Of a DNA stretch of 64,000 nt, positions 52,493-64,000 are shown one piece after another. This DNA comes from Pogonophryne albipinna (Eukaryota > Chordata > Actinopteri > Perciformes > Artedidraconidae). Location: positions 18,521,825 to 18,585,824 of the forward strand of contig CM053261.1 of assembly GCA_028583405.1 (NCBI GenBank). The letters are read 5' to 3'. The translations under genes and the position numbers were made by a program. Positions within the stretch are counted from its first letter, which is position 1; every line of letters starts with the position of its first letter. Below the pieces are notes generated by a model. The model was not told the origin of the DNA and did no database searches. It saw only the letters and a program-made list of their open reading frames with translations.

Positions 52493-52801
52493 TAGGGATG
52501 GGAATGATTAATCGAATATTCGAAATGATTCAGGTATTCGAATATGAGTTATGAATATTTTTATTTTATGGGAGGGGTGCCTAAGTTGATTACATATTAT
52601 CAAATAGATTCATTAAATGTATACGACAGTGCCATATAAAATATTTTAAGAAAAATATCAAAGAAAACTTGGTTTGGTTTCTATATTTATTTGAAAATGT
52701 ATTTATTTTTTTATAGGATATGTAAATTCGGTTAATTGGTTAACCGTTTTTTTTGGGGTCGAATATTGGAATTTAAATTTGATTTCAAATTCCCATCCCT
52801 A
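52493..52801. mobile_element. hAT MITE with 8-bp TSD ACTCCTAT
   Basis: Ends TAGGGATGGGAATGATTAAT and, on the complement, TAGGGATGGGAATTTGAAAT. Identical ACTCCTAT at 52485-52492 and 52802-52809. 309 bp, AT-rich, non-coding. Confidence 0.88.
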
Positions 52802-52809
52802 ACTCCTAT

Positions 52810-54645
<1,836 letters not shown>

Positions 54646-55479
54646 GTCGTAAGTCAGTGGTCTTGTAAACCATTCTACCTTTTGTACGTCTGTACCTTTG
54701 GCGTACAATAATGAACGGAGCAACAATACTTCATTGTGATGTGTAATGCACATAGATACAGACAGCAGAAATTGGTCTGTGAATTTAAAAAAGGCAGTGA
54801 AAATGTTGGACTTGCACCATCATTCCAACACCTTTTGCCTTAAACACTCATTGTTTGACTATTTCAGTCAACATATATATTCATTCAATCATTGAAAGCA
54901 CAGGCAATATATTGAATTAATATGATAGATAAATATGTACCTATAATGGTGGTTGGTTAATAATTTAAATACAAAGCATGTAATGGATTGCGATGAAAGT
55001 CGAAGTATAATTCATGGTTGACTCACAGTATGATGAATCATACTGACTTTTCATCTAGTTTTAAGTTTGTTTATTAGAGCAAAATGTCTTGCCCACTGTT
55101 GTATAAGGCTGCCTTGCTGGTTTTCTATCTCTTTTACAGACTGCAAATTAAATTGTTGAAAATATTTATTGTTAAGTTTCAACCCTATTGTAACCTCAAT
55201 GATCCTGGAACATTTTCTTCTCTTGAATATACCCACACACAAACATTCTGAATCTGAAGAAATTATGGTTACAGCTACATCTTTCATTGCATATTTTCAA
55301 ACTTGTAGCCACAATTGATCTGCAATTGACCTTTTCCCAGTTTCTCATTGACACCCTGCTGTCGCTTCCACAGACTCTTCTTTGAGAATAATTTTTGTGG
55401 AGTGCAAACCCTTAGGGTAATGAGAGCAGTGTAAACCCTAGAAGAAGGGCAACTGTCAGGTGGTAGGGTGATAGGTGAC
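54646..55479. other. intergenic, nothing recognised
   Basis: AT-rich sequence, no credible ORF. Confidence 0.5.
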
Positions 55480-58160
55480 ATTGCAGTATAATTGGTGATG
55501 CTCGCCCAAGCCTGTCAAAGGGAAGAAATGGCAAGAAGTGTGTTGAGTATTGATGGCATGGCAACGATATAGGACATTTGTGAAATAGGATAACTAGTGA
55601 TGTATTGCATGGGGAATGTCACTGGAGATGGTTTGTAATGGTTACAGGAGTCCATTTCATTATACCTGACAGCAGCTGTCAGTTGGTTAGTGAGTACGAG
55701 TGCAGATCCGGAGATCCTCCTCTCTGCCAGACGAGCACCTGGCAGTTCGTAGTGTGGAGGACGCAGGCACCAGTCTAATGGGTCAAGAATGAGAAGTGAA
55801 GGGCAGCTGTAGCAGGTTGGAGTGCCTCAGTGGTAGGGAGAAAAATCTCAATGGAGCAGAGTGGGCTGTGTGATAAGAATGTCCACTGAGATGGTGGTAC
55901 GATGTTAGGATTTTTGGAAAGGAATAAAAGACGCAACACAAAGATGAGGTTTAAGTCAATCAAGTTTATATTTTCAAAACTGTAAGGTAATAAGTACAGT
56001 CTATAGGTTGTATCCTTATGTCAGGGTGGAGTTTATCAAAGTTTAGAGAAAAAAGAAAGGACAAAAGTCATAGGTTAGTGGAGTAATTTAAGGGTTTACG
56101 GGAAGAATAGTGTTGACCCTGCGGCACGCTGTTGGACTTTATCTGTAGAGTTTGGAGAGAACAAGTCTGTTGAGTCACAACAACATGTATTTAATAATGA
56201 GCGTAGGGCTGGCGTCTCAATCATAGTACACAGAATTCATTGTTTTGGAATGGCATGGGTTTTTAATGGCTTGTCTTAAACCTTAAATATGGCTCATGGA
56301 ATTTCTCAGTGGAAAGGAATTCAGATGCAAGCAAGGAACACTTGTGCAGTGCTTCTCTGTTCTTCATATTGACATAATCATTAAATAAGTCTGCATTTCC
56401 TTTTGCCTTTTCTCTGTCCACAAATATATGGTTAAGATAAGGAGGGCCATTGTTAATTTCAAAATGATTTTGTTATAGAGAAGGGTCAGTTTGGTGCATG
56501 ATGTTCATATTACTTATTAAAAAAGAAATAGGGATAGGACTGCAGGTGATGCTAGAATGGATGGTCAAAAGGGACACTGCTATGTCTCTGCATAAAACGC
56601 AAAATAAAAGTGAAGAAGAGTTTCTGACAAAGTTCTAAGGATCACTTATAAGAGATGGTTACCGGCATTAAAAGGACAAAGGTAACCAATGTTCCTATTG
56701 ATGTGAGTGGATTTAATGGAAATGCCTAGAAAAAAAACGTATTCACTTGCTTGTAACAAGATCAAGTTTGTGAGGACAAAGTGAGGCAACTGATGACCTA
56801 TCAACCAATCACAGCAGAGCTTACGGCAGAGCCTCCCCCCTCCCTCCCCTCTGGACCTTACATTCTAGCAATCTTGTTGAGCATATTCCTTGGCATTGAT
56901 GAGGTCTACCATACAGTAATTCCATGCCAAATATAGGAAAGATAAGGGATGTTGATTGAACTGCCGACTTTTATAAATGTGGCACTGCATTTCCAAAAGC
57001 ATCCTGTAGCATCTCATCCAGATCCCTTATCAATGATTTCAGCTTCTTAGAGAAATCACCAAGATGGGAGGTAGGGGACATGAGCAAACCTTTGGTGACT
57101 TCACCGTCCTTATCAGGCTAACCAGAACAGGCGGGAGAGAGCTGTTTTCTCTTTCTTTCCAAGGTTAGTGTCACAGAAGGTTCTTGGTTAGGTTAAGGGA
57201 TACAACGCGGCAGAGTTTGGGGGAGGTGAGTTTAGGGCCGGTATTAACCAGCCCTTCCATTTTGTCAGGTAATCCCAAAAGGGCTGAGGCAGGGAAGAGT
57301 GTAGAGAGGAATTGGTTATCAGCTGGTTGATGTAGAGGCTGTGATGTTCTGTCTTTGTTGTGCTTATGTGTAATATGTTATCAATGCATTTGATCCCTTT
57401 CAGTCCACAGGCTTTGCTAAGACACGTATTTAGTCAAAAGTCAGTTAAAAAACAAATGGTCATCCAGGTGGATAAGGCCAGTTAACTGTTCAATGAGAAA
57501 TCCGCTCAGATATTTTCTCTTTGTGTCACAGCATAGCACCTAGGATGTAGTATGTTTGAATTGGCTTACCCTATTTCATAGCAGCATCTCTCACAACCAT
57601 AATTATTTTTTGTCCATATTTATCAGGACCCATACTAAATTAATGGTTCGGACCTCTTAATTAGCTTTAGCTCATTAGCTTTTCTAAGGTTACGGTGGCC
57701 TGTGTTCATGTTCGGCCTTTCAACTGGGTGGTTACATTTGGCTGAGCTAACGCCTAAAATCTGGCGCTTGAGGACAGTTTTGCATTTGTCTTGGTTTGAT
57801 ATTATCTCAGCAGGTAGAAATCCCATCACCACACATGACTGTACTGTTTCAGTGACTCTGGGGAAAGTTATGGTGCCATTTAAGGTTGACTGTTCATCTC
57901 AATCATGTCAAGTTTAGCTCTGCTGAGCAAGCTCTATGGCAGGAGAGATTGGGAAAGTGTCGTGTAGTTAAGTCAAGTCTCCTCCTGTGCAAACATTCTA
58001 GTTTTGAGTAACTTTTGGAAGCCAGTAGTCCAGCTATCTGTGCTCGACATTGATGTGAATGAGCACAGAGGCATGATATGGTCAGTTGAACTTAATAATT
58101 GCAACCCAGAGTGTCAGTCACAAGATAACGTCCAATCCTCCAAATGATTTAGTTGTGACA
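55480..58160. other. unresolved stretch, possibly a decayed LTR-type element
   Basis: Base composition and texture differ from the flanks, with more G-rich runs and GGCA/GGGA motifs on the given strand. On the complement, 55905-55975 reads like the end of an LTR: an ATAAACTTGATTGACTTAAA segment, TTTGTGTTGCGTCTTTTATT and then AATCCTAACA. No open frame longer than about 71 codons and no domain text were found, and no second LTR was located. An old retroelement is only a guess. Confidence 0.25.
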
Positions 58161-60452
58161 GGGAACCACCTTATAAGCACTGTGATAAAAAAAGAAAACG
58201 GAAAACTAAAGCAAAGCAGGAAAAATAGGCACTTCTATCTTTTTAAACATAGATAAAACATTGACATTTTTATTGATGTATATTGTTTGGCGATCACATT
58301 ATCATTAAAACCATGTAAAGATGCAGTATTTAAATTCTGATGAAAGATATGCTTTTATGTTGTACATCTACGGAGATGTATTGAACTAATTTACAAACAT
58401 ACGGCTTTTTAAGGAAGATATGTAGATGAGAAAGCATCACCGTGCCCTTATTCTTACATAAAATGTTTACAACGCTTAGACTTTCCTTGTAACCTGGGCA
58501 CATCTCCAATGCACAGTTCTCTGGCTTTGCTTTAATTAGGGTGCAAATTATATCTGAGGAGATTCATAAGTACAGCAAGTGGGCAAGACAAATTGCCTAG
58601 GATATGTCACATTAACATGTAATAAGACAGAACTAAGTATTCTCTAATTAGGTTGCCCTTTCAGAAGCGCATGTCTGTGATCCTGTGGAAAAAGACAAAT
58701 TGTCTGAGAGGATTTTAAGCTTTTTAGGGCTCTGACACATTTGGCATAGAACTTTTTTACAGTTCATTATGTTGAAAAATTATACTAAACGGTATGATGC
58801 TTAATGCAAATGATGTTTCTTATGCCTAATTGTATTACAGAGTCTACTGGATACTGCATTACTTTTTAATAGGGATCTGCTCATTAGGGATGTTCCGATT
58901 AAAGCATTTTGTATTCTATAAATCATTCAATAATCTCTATCCAATATTCCTTTTTCCCTTCACTTCACACTTCGAAGTCCATTATATTCTGTTAATATAA
59001 ATCCAATTAAAATGCCAGACAACCCTCTTTGTACTTTTTGTGGATTACTTATTTTCTTTTAAAACTGCCCTCTAGTATTACTCACTTCATTTTGATTTGT
59101 GTTAAAGCAATGTTTGTATATTCCCATAAACCAGTCAGATGAGTAAAACTAGACGCAACTAGAGAACAATACGAAAGCCAGACCAATGAATCACACATGA
59201 GCATGATGGAGAAGAGTCAACTTCAGTTTTAATTAGTCCAGCAGCCAATTTTAAAACAGAGATAGAAAAAGATGGACTCGACTAATACTGACATTTAACA
59301 AAAGGAGTGAAGAGACAACTCACTTCAAAGTTTGTTGATTCACTTACATGACTATTATTCTGGGATCCAAAATGTCATACACAGTATTTTAAGATGTTAA
59401 CTATATTAACCGATCTCCACCTAGACCATACAAACTGTAAACTGGACTCATTTTTATGGAACATTGTAAATGAACATACAGTGATTGTCGATTGATTTTC
59501 TTGATGATCAATGTTTCGTTAGTGTTGAATGCGACTTAATTCCTTTTTTTCAATATGTAGTATCAGTAGTAGTTTAAAAAGTCTACTCTCTGTAAGGTAT
59601 GTAACTGAATCAAAGGGAAGGGGGGGGTCGCATAAATAATAAGATTAACATAAGAAGGGAACATTTATGGGCTGACACAAATCATAAACCAAAATCAATA
59701 CACAGAAACAAACCCAAAATCCAACTTCAAGAAAAACGCAATAATATTAAACTGACATGTCTCCAGAGGTATTGGTATTAGTTATCTACACACTTTCATT
59801 TCAGATCAGACACACATGCCTCCTCTTCAAAAATGTCATGCATGGATCTGGTTTCTGGAGACAAAAAAACAAACTACAAACAAAACCAAACCAAACCGCA
59901 CTTTACAAAATATTACTATACATATAATATCGCCAGATCAAACTCTGAATTTATATACAATAAAAAAGTTATTTTATCTCTTCTCTCCTAGAATATATAA
60001 CTGCGGACATGTGGTACAGAGCAACTCTTAAAAAAACAAAACAAAGCGCAAAAAAGTACAACAAATACAACATTAAAACAAGATGAGTAAATAAAGAAAA
60101 ACAAAGTACATGGCGCATAGAAAACGGAAATTGAACCTCAATTAAAGACAAGCAACGTCAATTTAAGTTAAGCAACAATATCAAATTCACATTTTCCGCT
60201 TCATAACTATGCTGTGTGGTTGTGGCAAATCATGTCTCGTCATGGTCCGTTGCATGACCCTTTCTGACAACTGTCATGGAAACAACAAAGGCTGAATGCA
60301 CTATCCTGTTGTCATGGTAAGCAGTCCAACAACAGGCCCAGTCAGTTTTTTGTGACCATTTTTCTTTTCCCACCGCCAACCCTCATCCCCAACTGATTCT
60401 GAAGGCATTCAGGTGAGTTTCTCATTAGTTCATTGAAAACACCCAGCACCCC
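58161..60452 (-). other. probable 3' UTR and downstream flank of tmem132d-like
   Basis: Non-coding sequence beyond the stop of the minus-strand gene. Candidate polyadenylation hexamers on the minus strand are an ATTAAA near 59226-59232 and an AATAAA at 58269-58274; neither is certain. The block at about 58490-58730 is of higher complexity and is noted under findings. Confidence 0.35.

Positions 60453-64000
<3,548 letters not shown>

Noticed and set aside
57702..57917. 71-codon frame considered as a retroviral envelope fragment
   Set aside because: No diagnostic motif; too short to support.
58885..58930. TAGGGATGTTCCGATT resembling a hAT terminus
   Set aside because: No partner terminus or target duplication found; at most a truncated remnant.

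Overview
The window is teleost fish genomic DNA, probably percomorph. It has long AT-rich introns, very long CA/GT microsatellites, a fish L2-type LINE, a tRNA-derived SINE, and many hAT and TTAA-type miniature transposons. It carries two protein-coding genes of the TMEM132 family (neural single-pass adhesion proteins with immunoglobulin/cohesin-like ectodomains) that point toward each other. No other cellular gene could be supported.

Positions 266-26108 (+) hold nine coding exons of a TMEM132 gene, every exon but the signal-peptide exon, which lies upstream. The exons join with consistent phases into about 1,181 residues ending in a transmembrane segment and a cytoplasmic tail. Positions 60453-62203 (-) hold the last two coding exons of a second TMEM132 gene whose 5' part lies beyond the right edge. 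The convergent arrangement matches human TMEM132C(+)/TMEM132D(-) on chromosome 12q24, and the second tail resembles TMEM132D, so I call them tmem132c-like and tmem132d-like.

The introns of the first gene contain a (CA)n tract of 155 bp, a (GT)n tract of 289 bp, several hAT elements with perfect 8-bp target duplications, and TTAA-flanked MITEs.

The roughly 33-kb interval between the genes (about 27-60 kb) has no supported cellular gene. It holds a decayed L2 fragment (28.4-29.2 kb), a SINE (31.3 kb), a TTAA-flanked element (40.7-41.5 kb), a transposon nest at 42.8-46.3 kb (three hAT elements inside one another plus a TTAA-type element), a truncated L2 (47.5-48.3 kb), a nearly full-length but broken L2 (48.6-52.5 kb) next to another hAT MITE, a compound microsatellite (54.4 kb), and a poorly resolved stretch at 55.5-58.2 kb that may be an old LTR-type remnant.

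The most notable signals are: (i) the transposon nest, whose insertion order can be read from intact target duplications; (ii) unusually high nucleotide identity, including synonymous sites, in one homologous 192-bp exon of the two TMEM132 paralogues; (iii) complementary CA and GU tracts flanking two exons in one pre-mRNA; (iv) a short intron that is open in frame; and (v) a WIRS-like cytoplasmic motif shared by both proteins. I did not find convincing evidence of an entirely new biological system.
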